This document shows positions 33,251 to 41,243 of a stretch of 64,000 nt of DNA, piece after piece. The DNA comes from Clostridium sp. Lineage in GTDB: Bacteria > Bacillota > Clostridia > Clostridiales > Clostridiaceae. The stretch is from assembly GCF_021372645.1 (NCBI RefSeq), contig NZ_JAJFUC010000044.1, positions 23,383-87,382 on the forward strand. The letters run 5' to 3'. The notes beneath the pieces were generated by a model. The model was not told the DNA's origin, made no database searches, and saw only the letters and a list, made by a program, of their open reading frames with translations. The position numbers and the translations under genes were made by a program. Numbering within the stretch: the first letter of the stretch is position 1; each line of letters begins with the position of its first letter.

Positions 33251-34942
33251 ATGGCAACTGAAAAAAAAAGATTAGGGAACATTCTCGTAAATGCGGGTAA
33301 AATTACGGGATATCAACTGCAAGAAGCATTAAAGTCTCAAAAGACACTTGGAAAAAAACTTGGAGAAATACTAGTTGATAATAAGATCATAACAGAAGAT
33401 GAAATAATAGAGTCTATAGAGCAGCAAACAGGAATAAAAAAAGTAGATTTAAATACAATAAGTTTTGATAGAAAAGCAATAGCCTTAATACCTCAAAATT
33501 TATGTAATAAATATATATTAATTCCATTCGGATTTGATAAGAATAAAATTAAAGTTGCACTTGCAGATCCATTAAATATTTTTGCAATAGACGATGTGGC
33601 AATATCTACAGGATTTGAAATAGAGTCTTTTATATCTAGAAAGAAAGATATAAGTAAATTCATAGGGATATATTATAGTAGCCAACAAGTTAGTAATGCA
33701 GCAATGCAACTTGCAAAAGAAAGCACAAAAGCAATTAAACATAAGACAATAGATGAAGATATAAATGAGGTAAATAGTGCACCCGTTGTTAAAATGGTTG
33801 ATTACCTATTTAAGAATTCAGTAGAAATGAAAGCATCTGATATTCATATAGAACCTTTTGAAAAGGAAATAAGAATAAGATATAGGATAGACGGAAAACT
33901 TCAAATTGTTAATACACTTGGAATAGAAAGCTTAGGACCTTTAGTTACTAGAATAAAAATTCTCGCAGGGCTTAATATAGCAGAAAAAAGAATCCCTCAA
34001 GATGGAAGAATAATGGTTAAGGTTGGTGGCAAAGAAATAGACCTTAGAGTTTCAGTACTTCCAATAGTTAATGGAGAAAAAATAGTAATAAGAATTTTAA
34101 ATACTGGTGGTTCTATATTAAGTAAAAATCAGCTTGGAATGAGTGAAGATAATATAAAAAAACTAGATAGGATAGTTGCAAATCCTCATGGAATAATTTT
34201 AGTTACAGGACCTACAGGGAGTGGTAAATCTACTACTTTGTATGCAATACTCAAGGAAGTCAATTCCAATAGTGTAAATATAATTACAGTAGAAGATCCA
34301 GTTGAGTTCACAATGAATGGAATTAATCAAGTAAGTGTAAATGAAAAAGCTGGATTGACCTTTGCAAGTGGACTTAGAAGTATATTAAGACAAGATCCTG
34401 ATATAGTAATGATTGGAGAAATTAGAGATGAAGAAACCGCAGAAATTGCCACTAGAGCAGCGATTACAGGGCATTTGGTTTTAAGTACACTCCATACAAA
34501 TGATGCACCTTCATCTATAATAAGACTTGTGGATATGGGAATTAAACCATATTTAGTTGCAACATCTGTTGTTGGAGTATTGGCTCAAAGACTAGTTAGA
34601 AAAATATGTAATAATTGCAAAGAAGAATATGAAGCTAGTAAATATGAAAAAGAAATTTTAGGACAAGATGCAGACAAGCCACTTATTTTGCATAAAGGAA
34701 AAGGTTGTGGATACTGCAACGAAACTGGCTACTCTGGAAGAATTGGTATTTATGAGATTATGGAAATGACAAGAAAGCATAGAGAGGCTATAAATGCAGG
34801 TGAAAATTCAGATACCATTAGAGATATTTCAATAGCAAATGGAATGAAAACTTTAGAGAGTGAATGTAAAGATTTTGTTTTAAGTGGGATGACAACTATC
34901 GAAGAACTTTCAACAATTGCAACATTAGCAATTAATAATTAA
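33251..34942 (+). CDS. pilB: Type IV pilus assembly ATPase PilB
   Basis: Hexameric cytoplasmic ATPase that drives pilus extension, 563 residues from the chosen start. The N-terminal MshEN-type domain (LGNILVNAGKITGYQLQEAL, LGEILVDNKIITEDEIIESI) matches the c-di-GMP-binding fold in related ATPases. The C-terminal ATPase has GPTGSGKSTT (Walker A), the Asp box GEIRDEETAEIATRAA, the His box TLHTNDAPS and the tetracysteine zinc site CNNC...CGYC. ATG 33251 is chosen because GAGAGGTGAG precedes it. Direct c-di-GMP binding by the MshEN domain would add a second level of control besides the riboswitch. Confidence 0.94.
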   Translation: MATEKKRLGNILVNAGKITGYQLQEALKSQKTLGKKLGEILVDNKIITEDEIIESIEQQTGIKKVDLNTISFDRKAIALIPQNLCNKYILIPFGFDKNKIKVALADPLNIFAIDDVAISTGFEIESFISRKKDISKFIGIYYSSQQVSNAAMQLAKESTKAIKHKTIDEDINEVNSAPVVKMVDYLFKNSVEMKASDIHIEPFEKEIRIRYRIDGKLQIVNTLGIESLGPLVTRIKILAGLNIAEKRIPQDGRIMVKVGGKEIDLRVSVLPIVNGEKIVIRILNTGGSILSKNQLGMSEDNIKKLDRIVANPHGIILVTGPTGSGKSTTLYAILKEVNSNSVNIITVEDPVEFTMNGINQVSVNEKAGLTFASGLRSILRQDPDIVMIGEIRDEETAEIATRAAITGHLVLSTLHTNDAPSSIIRLVDMGIKPYLVATSVVGVLAQRLVRKICNNCKEEYEASKYEKEILGQDADKPLILHKGKGCGYCNETGYSGRIGIYEIMEMTRKHREAINAGENSDTIRDISIANGMKTLESECKDFVLSGMTTIEELSTIATLAINN

Positions 34943-34984
34943 CAATTGAGCATTGATCATTGATCATTAAAAAGAGGTGTTTGT

Positions 34985-36187
34985 GTGCCAAAGTTTAAAT
35001 ATAGAGTTATGAACTCAGACGGAGAAAAAATAGAAGGACGTTATGAGGCAAATTCTAAAGAAGAAGTTATAGATTTTATTTCAGGTAATGGATATTATCC
35101 TCTAATGGTAGAGGAAATATCAGAAAGTACAAATATAGAAATAAAATTTAAGAAAAAAGTAAAATTTAAAGATTTATCAGTATTTTGTAGACAATTTTAT
35201 ACTATGTTAAATGCAGGAGTACCAATTTTAACCTGTTTAGAAATATTAAGTGTTCAAATTGAAAATCAAAAATTAAGAGAAGCTACAAAAGATATAAATG
35301 AAGAGGTTGAAAAGGGTGGAGTTTTATCAGATGCCATGAGAAAGCATACAGATGTATTCCCAGAACTTTTAGTATCTTTAATAGCATCAGGAGAAGCAAG
35401 TGGTAATTTAGATGCCATAATGCTTAGAATGTCAACTCATTATGAAAAGGAAAATAAGATTAACAATAAAGTAACAGGTGCGTTAATTTATCCAATGGTA
35501 CTGGGAATGGTTTCTATTGGTGCAGTTGTATTTATATTAACTTATGTAATGCCTACATTTACAGAAATATTTAAACAAAGCGGAACAGTTCTGCCTTGGT
35601 CTACTAGATTTTTACTTGGGCTTAGTGACGGAATTAAGAATAATTGGATTGCTATAATTATTGGAGTAATTATAAGTGTATATGGACTTAATACTTTTTT
35701 TAAGACAGAACAAGGAAAATTAATTTCAAGTAAACTTAAATTAAAATTACCAATACTTAAGAAACTTAACCAAATGATTATAGTATCAAGATTTACAAGA
35801 ACTTTATCTACGCTGATTGCAAGTGGACTACCTTTGATAGAGGCTTTGGAAATTGTTTCAAGCGTTGCAGGAAATAAAATTGCTGAGATTGCACTGATTA
35901 AAATTAGAGATAAGGTAATGAGAGGAGAAAGTTTATATTCTTCGATGGTAGAAAGTGAAATCTTTCCAGCAATGCTTTATTCAATGGTTAAAATAGGTGA
36001 AGAAACAGGTTCACTAGATGATATCTTAAATAAGACAGCTGATTTTTATGACGATGAATTAGAAACAATAATTCAATCATCAGTAGCACTTATGGAACCA
36101 ATTTTAATAGTAGTAATGGGATTTATAATTGGATTTATGATAGTATCCATAATGTTACCAATGTTTGATAGTTATAATCAAATTTAA
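34985..36187 (+). CDS. pilC: Type IV pilus inner-membrane platform PilC
   Basis: Polytopic membrane protein of 400 residues (GspF family) that couples PilB to pilin polymerisation. It has two similar GspF domains, about 65-190 (VFCRQFYTMLNAGVPILTCLEIL) and 270-392 (VSRFTRTLSTLIASGLPLIEALEIV). The SGEASGNLDAIMLRM and IGEETGSLDDILNKT motifs recur, and there are three main membrane helices. It starts with GTG at 34985 after GAGGTG. 42 bases separate it from pilB. Confidence 0.94.
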   Translation: MPKFKYRVMNSDGEKIEGRYEANSKEEVIDFISGNGYYPLMVEEISESTNIEIKFKKKVKFKDLSVFCRQFYTMLNAGVPILTCLEILSVQIENQKLREATKDINEEVEKGGVLSDAMRKHTDVFPELLVSLIASGEASGNLDAIMLRMSTHYEKENKINNKVTGALIYPMVLGMVSIGAVVFILTYVMPTFTEIFKQSGTVLPWSTRFLLGLSDGIKNNWIAIIIGVIISVYGLNTFFKTEQGKLISSKLKLKLPILKKLNQMIIVSRFTRTLSTLIASGLPLIEALEIVSSVAGNKIAEIALIKIRDKVMRGESLYSSMVESEIFPAMLYSMVKIGEETGSLDDILNKTADFYDDELETIIQSSVALMEPILIVVMGFIIGFMIVSIMLPMFDSYNQI

Positions 36188-36266
36188 AAAAACAGCAATT
36201 AATGCACAATGTGCGATCCAGAGTGCATTAAAAATAAAACATATAAAAATTAGGAGGCGTTTTAAA

Positions 36267-36719
36267 ATGAATAATTTATCAATCAAAAAAATGAATGAAT
36301 TAACAAAGAAAAAGAAGAAAGGATTTACGTTAGTTGAATTAATTATTGTTATTGCAATTATTGCAATCTTAGCGTCTATTGCTATACCAAAGTTTGCTGA
36401 AATAAGAGAAGATGCCAATGTAAAAGCTGATATAGCAACTGCTAAGGCTATTCAATCAGCTGTAACAGTTGCAGTTACAAATGGGGTTACTGGATTTGGA
36501 TTAGGAGCAGATGCAGCAACTCCAAATGTAGTTACTACTGCGAATCTTCAGAGTGTACTTAATGGGAACACAATACCTAAACCAAAAGCTAAAGAAGCAA
36601 CAGCTGGAACATTTTCAGCTGAAATTGATAATAATGGGAATGTAGTTGTAGAGGCAAATAGTTTACAAGTACTTCCAAAGCCTGCTGCTGTTGCTGCTGG
36701 CAATCCATATAGTAAGTAA
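36267..36719 (+). CDS. pilA: Major type IV pilin
   Basis: Prepilin of 150 residues. A 20-residue basic leader (NELTKKKKKG) is cut before Phe in KG-FTLVELIIVIAIIAILASIAIPKFAEIRE; Glu5 of the mature protein is present. The rest is a short Ala/Val/Thr/Asn-rich globular domain without cysteines, as in Gram-positive pilins, and ends KPAAVAAGNPYSK. TAGGAGGCG precedes the ATG. A stem-loop after the gene may separate its expression from the downstream assembly genes. Confidence 0.92.
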   Translation: MNNLSIKKMNELTKKKKKGFTLVELIIVIAIIAILASIAIPKFAEIREDANVKADIATAKAIQSAVTVAVTNGVTGFGLGADAATPNVVTTANLQSVLNGNTIPKPKAKEATAGTFSAEIDNNGNVVVEANSLQVLPKPAAVAAGNPYSK

Positions 36720-36749
36720 AAGCTTGAAAATTATGTTAAATTAATTATT

Positions 36750-36787
36750 AAAGTGTAAGGTTAAATAATATTCTTACACTTTAATTC
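36750..36787 (+). terminator. Attenuator-like stem-loop after pilA
   Basis: AAAGTGTAAG and CTTACACTTT form a perfect ten-pair stem with a 13-base loop. The T tract is weak, so partial termination or mRNA 3'-end protection is likely, raising pilin over assembly proteins. The 200 bases to pilM hold nothing else. Confidence 0.6.
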
Positions 36788-36987
36788 AATAATAAATTAT
36801 AATAAGTTTTATATTTACTTATTATTGGTTGTTAACTAGACATCTTATATTGAATCATTAAGTAATTAAATAATATGAATTGCAAAATATAAAGGTATTG
36901 TTAATAAGCAACATTGAGCTAAAGTTAAGAATAACTTGATTAAATTGTATATACAAAATGAATAAAAATAGGGGTATGGGTGAGGCT

Positions 36988-38193
36988 ATGAAGCTAAGAA
37001 GAAATAAATATGATGAATTAAATGAAAATAATAATGAGATAGACCCTAAAGAAAAGAAAAAATCAATTGACATTAAGTCTTTAATGAATATGGATATAGG
37101 AACTTTAAAAGCTAAATGTTCAACAAGTTTAAAAAAAATAAATAAATTAAGTACCCAAGAAAAAAAGAGAAAAGTCATTGCTTTTGATATGGGAAGTTCT
37201 ACTATAAAAATAGTCGAAGGGATGTATTATAAAGAAGATTTAACTATTGACAAATATATTACAATCTCAACGCCTAAAGATGCCATTATAGATGGAGAAA
37301 TAAAAAAAGAAGAAGAATTATATGGTAAATTGAGTCAAGTATTAAAAGAAAACGGAATAAAGGTTAAGGATGCAACATGTACAACTAATTCTACATTAAT
37401 TATAAATAGAGAAATTTTAATTCCAAAGGTAGAAGAAGAAGAAATGGATACTGTAGTAAGATATGAAATCCAACAGTATTTACCAATTAATTTAGAAGAT
37501 TATATATTGCAAGTAACAATTTTAGGCGAAGAAGTAGTAAATGAAACAACAAAACTTAATGTCCGTGTTATTGCATATCCAGAAAAAATAGCTAGAGGAT
37601 ATTATAATCTTTTACTAAAATTAAATTTAAAGCCATATGCTTTAGACGTAAATTATAATGCAGTAAATAAATTTATTAACTTTACAGGTATAAATAGTGA
37701 ATTTGAATATAAGTCAAACGATTCAGTTGCTTTTATTGATATGGGAGCAAGCTTTATCGATGTTAATATATATAAAGATGATCAGCTAGACTTTACTAGA
37801 ATAATAAAAGATTGTGGAAATGATATTGATGAAATATTACAAAGAAGTGGTGTTAAGGCTAGTGAATTAATAAATTTTAAAATAAAAAACATAGATTTAA
37901 AAAAAGAATTAGATCCATTAAATATAGATGTTAGATATGTTGTAGATGACTGGATAGAAAAAATAGAAAAAATAATTCAATTTTATAAAAATAGAAATAC
38001 AGAAAATGAAGTGAATAGGATAATTATTTTTGGAGGAAGTTCTAAGATAAATGGCATGGAAGAATATATGGCAGAAAAACTTGGAATAAAAACAAAAATA
38101 AACGGAATTACTAAAATTGCCTTCAAATCAAAAGATGATGGAAAACCTATTGATGACTTTATAAATGTCATAGGTTCAGTCATAAGAGTTTAG
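36988..38193 (+). CDS. pilM: Type IV pilus assembly protein PilM
   Basis: Actin-like ATPase of 401 residues that forms the cytoplasmic ring and binds the PilN N-terminus. A ~55-residue charged N-terminal extension precedes the fold, which starts at VIAFDMGSSTIKIVEG (phosphate-1). RYEIQQYLPINLEDY is the family signature; VAFIDMGASFIDVNIYKDDQL is phosphate-2 and RIIIFGGSSKINGMEEYM the adenosine motif. Start is uncertain: 36988 is chosen, 36958 is possible; neither has an ideal ribosome site. Confidence 0.9.
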   Translation: MKLRRNKYDELNENNNEIDPKEKKKSIDIKSLMNMDIGTLKAKCSTSLKKINKLSTQEKKRKVIAFDMGSSTIKIVEGMYYKEDLTIDKYITISTPKDAIIDGEIKKEEELYGKLSQVLKENGIKVKDATCTTNSTLIINREILIPKVEEEEMDTVVRYEIQQYLPINLEDYILQVTILGEEVVNETTKLNVRVIAYPEKIARGYYNLLLKLNLKPYALDVNYNAVNKFINFTGINSEFEYKSNDSVAFIDMGASFIDVNIYKDDQLDFTRIIKDCGNDIDEILQRSGVKASELINFKIKNIDLKKELDPLNIDVRYVVDDWIEKIEKIIQFYKNRNTENEVNRIIIFGGSSKINGMEEYMAEKLGIKTKINGITKIAFKSKDDGKPIDDFINVIGSVIRV

Positions 38194-38207
38194 GTGGAGG
38201 TTACAAT

Positions 38208-38765
38208 ATGAAAGATATAAATTTTTTTAAACCCTATTTAGGGAAAAAGAAAGAAAAGATAAATTCGAATATTTATGTATATGGAGCAATGATAATAGTT
38301 GGACTTTTAATAATTGTAACTTTTGGTGTTAACATTACTAGAATATTTTTGCTAAATAAAAGTATAAGCAGCTATAATGAGAAATTATCAGCTTCAGAAA
38401 TACAAACACAATTAAAGGAAGCAGATAATATAAATAAACAAATAGATATACTAAAGCAATATGATACAGCACTAACTGATGTTGCAATTTCTGTTAAAGG
38501 CAGAGATAATGTTTCCGACACCTTACTAAAGGATATAAGTTCAACGCTGCCAAGTGAAGTTTCATTTAAGAACTTAGATGTGGTAGAAAATACTATAGCT
38601 ATAAAAGGTACATCCACTAATAGAGAAGCAGTTGCTGAATTAAAACACAATTTAAATGAACTACCAATAATGTCAGACGTTTATGTAAATTCAATAGATA
38701 CTCAGAGTGCAGTAGAGGGAGAGTACTCCTTTGATATAAAATGTGTGTTAAAGGATGTTGGATAA
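38208..38765 (+). CDS. pilN: Type IV pilus assembly protein PilN
   Basis: Bitopic protein of 185 residues in the PilMNO alignment complex. The N-terminus MKDINFFKPY contains the short INF-type motif that binds PilM. One membrane helix at about 24-46 follows. The periplasm-side equivalent part has a coiled coil (NEKLSASEIQTQLKEADNINKQI) and a small alpha/beta domain. GGTGGAGG lies before the ATG. It is followed at once by pilO. Confidence 0.85.
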   Translation: MKDINFFKPYLGKKKEKINSNIYVYGAMIIVGLLIIVTFGVNITRIFLLNKSISSYNEKLSASEIQTQLKEADNINKQIDILKQYDTALTDVAISVKGRDNVSDTLLKDISSTLPSEVSFKNLDVVENTIAIKGTSTNREAVAELKHNLNELPIMSDVYVNSIDTQSAVEGEYSFDIKCVLKDVG

Positions 38766-38766
38766 T

Positions 38767-40098
38767 ATGAAGATAAGCAATAAAGAAAAAATAATGTTAT
38801 GTGTATTAGGAAGTATTATAGTAGGTTTTGTATATTATCAATTTGTTTATACATCACAAACAAATGAAATTGAAGCAAAGGTTAAGACAGAAAAGGAAAT
38901 TAAACAAAAATATGAGACTGCTATGAATACAATCAATTCAATGGAAAGTAAAAAAAGTGATATTAAAATATTAAAAGCGAAGATAGGTGATGAAGCCCTA
39001 CCTTTTTATCCAACAATAAGTGAAGAGAATATAATAATAGAATTAGATAAGTTACTAAAAGATAGTGGATTAAAAGGAGGAATTACTTTTGCACCTATAG
39101 TTTCAAATAATGTAGAAAATTCAAAAAAAGAGCAAAAATCTTTAGCTGAAAGTTCCTTACAGGGAATAGTTGACAAATACAACAGTGCATTTAACGATAC
39201 TAAAAAAACAGTGGATAATTCTACAAAGAGCGAAACTAATAATGCTAGCGGGACAAGTGATTCAAACAGCAAAAATGCTTCAAATAATTCTAATGAAAGT
39301 AATAAAAAAGATTCAAAAGATACGAAGAAAAATACGGTGCAATATATTAAGTGTGAAGTTAAATTTGAAGGGAGTTATGAAAATTTAGATAAATTTTTAA
39401 ATGCAATTGGAAATAATAAGAAGAAGATTGTAGTAAATTCCATAAAATTGAGCTCAGATAATTCAAAGGGAATAAAAGGAACACTTAATCTTGAATTTTA
39501 TTCAATTCCAAAGATTAATGATGAGTTAGAAAGTTATTTGAAATGGGATTTAAATAAAACTTATGGAAAGAGCGTACCATTTAGTGCAGGAGTGGCAAGT
39601 ACAGCATCTAACACATCAGTGACAGGTGGAACAACAGCTAATAATTCAGTATCAAACTCACAAGTAAATAAAGAACAAAGTGATTTTATAGCTTCAGTTA
39701 AACCTACAGCTTCTGATTTACCAACAATAATCATGGGTAAGGCAAAGGATGATTTAAGAACAACTTATGTTTATGCAGATAGTAATTCAGTGGAAAATGT
39801 TGAAATGATATTAACTCAAGATGGAGATAAGTATTATTATAAATATAAGACCTCAAAAGGAACATTTCCAGCTAATTATGATGGATTAGGGGCAGAGTTT
39901 ATACCAGTAGCCAAAAATATAGTTTTGGATATTTTAAGCAGAAGCAGATTAGATGCAAATGATAATTCAGCAATGAAACTTAAAATAGTTAATAAAACAG
40001 ATAAGTTGTTAAATGTAAATATAAGTGGAGAGGATTCTAATAATCCACGAGTTATAGTTGAAGGTGATTTAAGTAATGTAAGTGTTAATAATAAGTAG
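38767..40098 (+). CDS. pilO: PilO-like pilus assembly protein with low-complexity insert
   Basis: Protein of 443 residues from the chosen start, long for PilO (~200). Membrane helix at about 8-27 (EKIMLCVLGSIIVGFVYYQF) and coiled coil at about 35-65. A PilO-type domain is split by a Ser/Asn/Lys-rich low-complexity stretch at about 140-195, resuming with YIKCEVKFEGSYENLDKFLNAI. A further C-terminal domain from ~290 is not recognised. ATG 38767 is chosen because AAGGA precedes it by about 11 bases. Context with pilM and pilN supports the name. Confidence 0.75.
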   Translation: MKISNKEKIMLCVLGSIIVGFVYYQFVYTSQTNEIEAKVKTEKEIKQKYETAMNTINSMESKKSDIKILKAKIGDEALPFYPTISEENIIIELDKLLKDSGLKGGITFAPIVSNNVENSKKEQKSLAESSLQGIVDKYNSAFNDTKKTVDNSTKSETNNASGTSDSNSKNASNNSNESNKKDSKDTKKNTVQYIKCEVKFEGSYENLDKFLNAIGNNKKKIVVNSIKLSSDNSKGIKGTLNLEFYSIPKINDELESYLKWDLNKTYGKSVPFSAGVASTASNTSVTGGTTANNSVSNSQVNKEQSDFIASVKPTASDLPTIIMGKAKDDLRTTYVYADSNSVENVEMILTQDGDKYYYKYKTSKGTFPANYDGLGAEFIPVAKNIVLDILSRSRLDANDNSAMKLKIVNKTDKLLNVNISGEDSNNPRVIVEGDLSNVSVNNK

Positions 40099-40107
40099 GT
40101 GAGTATT

Positions 40108-41094
40108 ATGAAGAATAATTCTAAAAAGTATGGAGGGTTTACTCTCATAGAAGTAGTGATAAGTATTGCGATATTATCAATAATGTCCATTTCTGTTTAT
40201 GATGGATTAATGATTATTATAAAACAGACTAAGGCAGGGCAGGTAAAACAGGAAGCTGCTTTAGAAGGAAAGAAGATAATTGAGAATATGAAAGCTTCCA
40301 GTTTTAAAATTCCTGGTACTATAGAGATGACACTTAATATAGGTGGTGATATATTCCAAAAGGAAGAGGATCATGAAGGAAATATTTTTTATACAAGATA
40401 TGTAGATAAAGATTATGCTATATGTAATAAAGACGTAAGTAAATATAAAGAAAAAGTTACTTTAACTCCTGCAAAAGCATTTAAGACACCGCAAACAACA
40501 GGGCAAAGTGTTGAATTAAATACAGATGATGGATCTCGTCTAAAAGATAATAAACTTTATGTTAGTAAAATAGTTTCACAAGATTGTATGAGATATTGGA
40601 AATATAGTGAAAACAATAAATATACACCAGTTGAAGATAGTTTAACAGTACAAATACCAATGCCAAGTAACAGTGAATCAAAAATAGAAATGTCTGTTTA
40701 TTTTACGACAACTGATACAGGATATCAAAATATTGAAATTAAAGATTATAAAGGTGTTCATCTATTATCAATAGATAAAGATGATACTGATGATAAGGAT
40801 TTAGTTATAAACTTTAGCAACTATGTAGATTCAAATGGAGCAGTACCGATAAATGCAGAAATAGAATTAGATATTTATAATAAAACAACAGCAGATATTC
40901 CTAAAATTTATATTGAAAAACTTCAAGCATTAGATGTAAATGTCGAAGCACGTAAAGGTGAAATAAATGTATATAATAATCGAGCTGAAGATTTAGAAGA
41001 GAATAATGTTGGAACTTTATATGATATTAAACTTGAAATAAATGAAGACAACAATAATTTATTTACAGGATACGATAAGAAAAATATGCACTAA
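40108..41094 (+). CDS. Minor prepilin (PilV/GspI-like)
   Basis: Prepilin of 328 residues. Leader KKYGG is cut before FTLIEVVISIAILSIMSISVYDGL, with Glu5 kept. The large C-terminal part (~290 residues) is unlike known pilins and has charged and beta-like segments (VYFTTTDTGYQNIEIKDYKGV). GTGAGTATT precedes the ATG. It is one of three minor prepilins that probably form the tip complex. Confidence 0.82.
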   Translation: MKNNSKKYGGFTLIEVVISIAILSIMSISVYDGLMIIIKQTKAGQVKQEAALEGKKIIENMKASSFKIPGTIEMTLNIGGDIFQKEEDHEGNIFYTRYVDKDYAICNKDVSKYKEKVTLTPAKAFKTPQTTGQSVELNTDDGSRLKDNKLYVSKIVSQDCMRYWKYSENNKYTPVEDSLTVQIPMPSNSESKIEMSVYFTTTDTGYQNIEIKDYKGVHLLSIDKDDTDDKDLVINFSNYVDSNGAVPINAEIELDIYNKTTADIPKIYIEKLQALDVNVEARKGEINVYNNRAEDLEENNVGTLYDIKLEINEDNNNLFTGYDKKNMH

Positions 41095-41098
41095 TAAA

Positions 41099-41185
41099 AA
41101 AAGCAGCTATGCTGCAATTAAGAACTTAAATAAAAAAAGCAGCTATGCACTTATAAAAAGAGTGGCTTTGCCACAATACGGAACT
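41099..41185 (+). repeat. Cluster of three short hairpins
   Basis: AAAAAGCAGCTATGCTGC (41099), AAAAAGCAGCTATGC (41134) and GTGGCTTTGCCAC (41162) lie in tandem with AATTAAGAACTTAA between. Similar hairpin and flank sequences occur at 53716-53755 and 59915-59930, so this is a dispersed short repeat. It may act as a processing or partial termination site inside the operon. Confidence 0.6.
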
Positions 41186-41243
41186 TTTCTGCAATGAATA
41201 ACTTGTAATATATTATTAAAGTTTTTAGATAGGAGGTGAGGTT

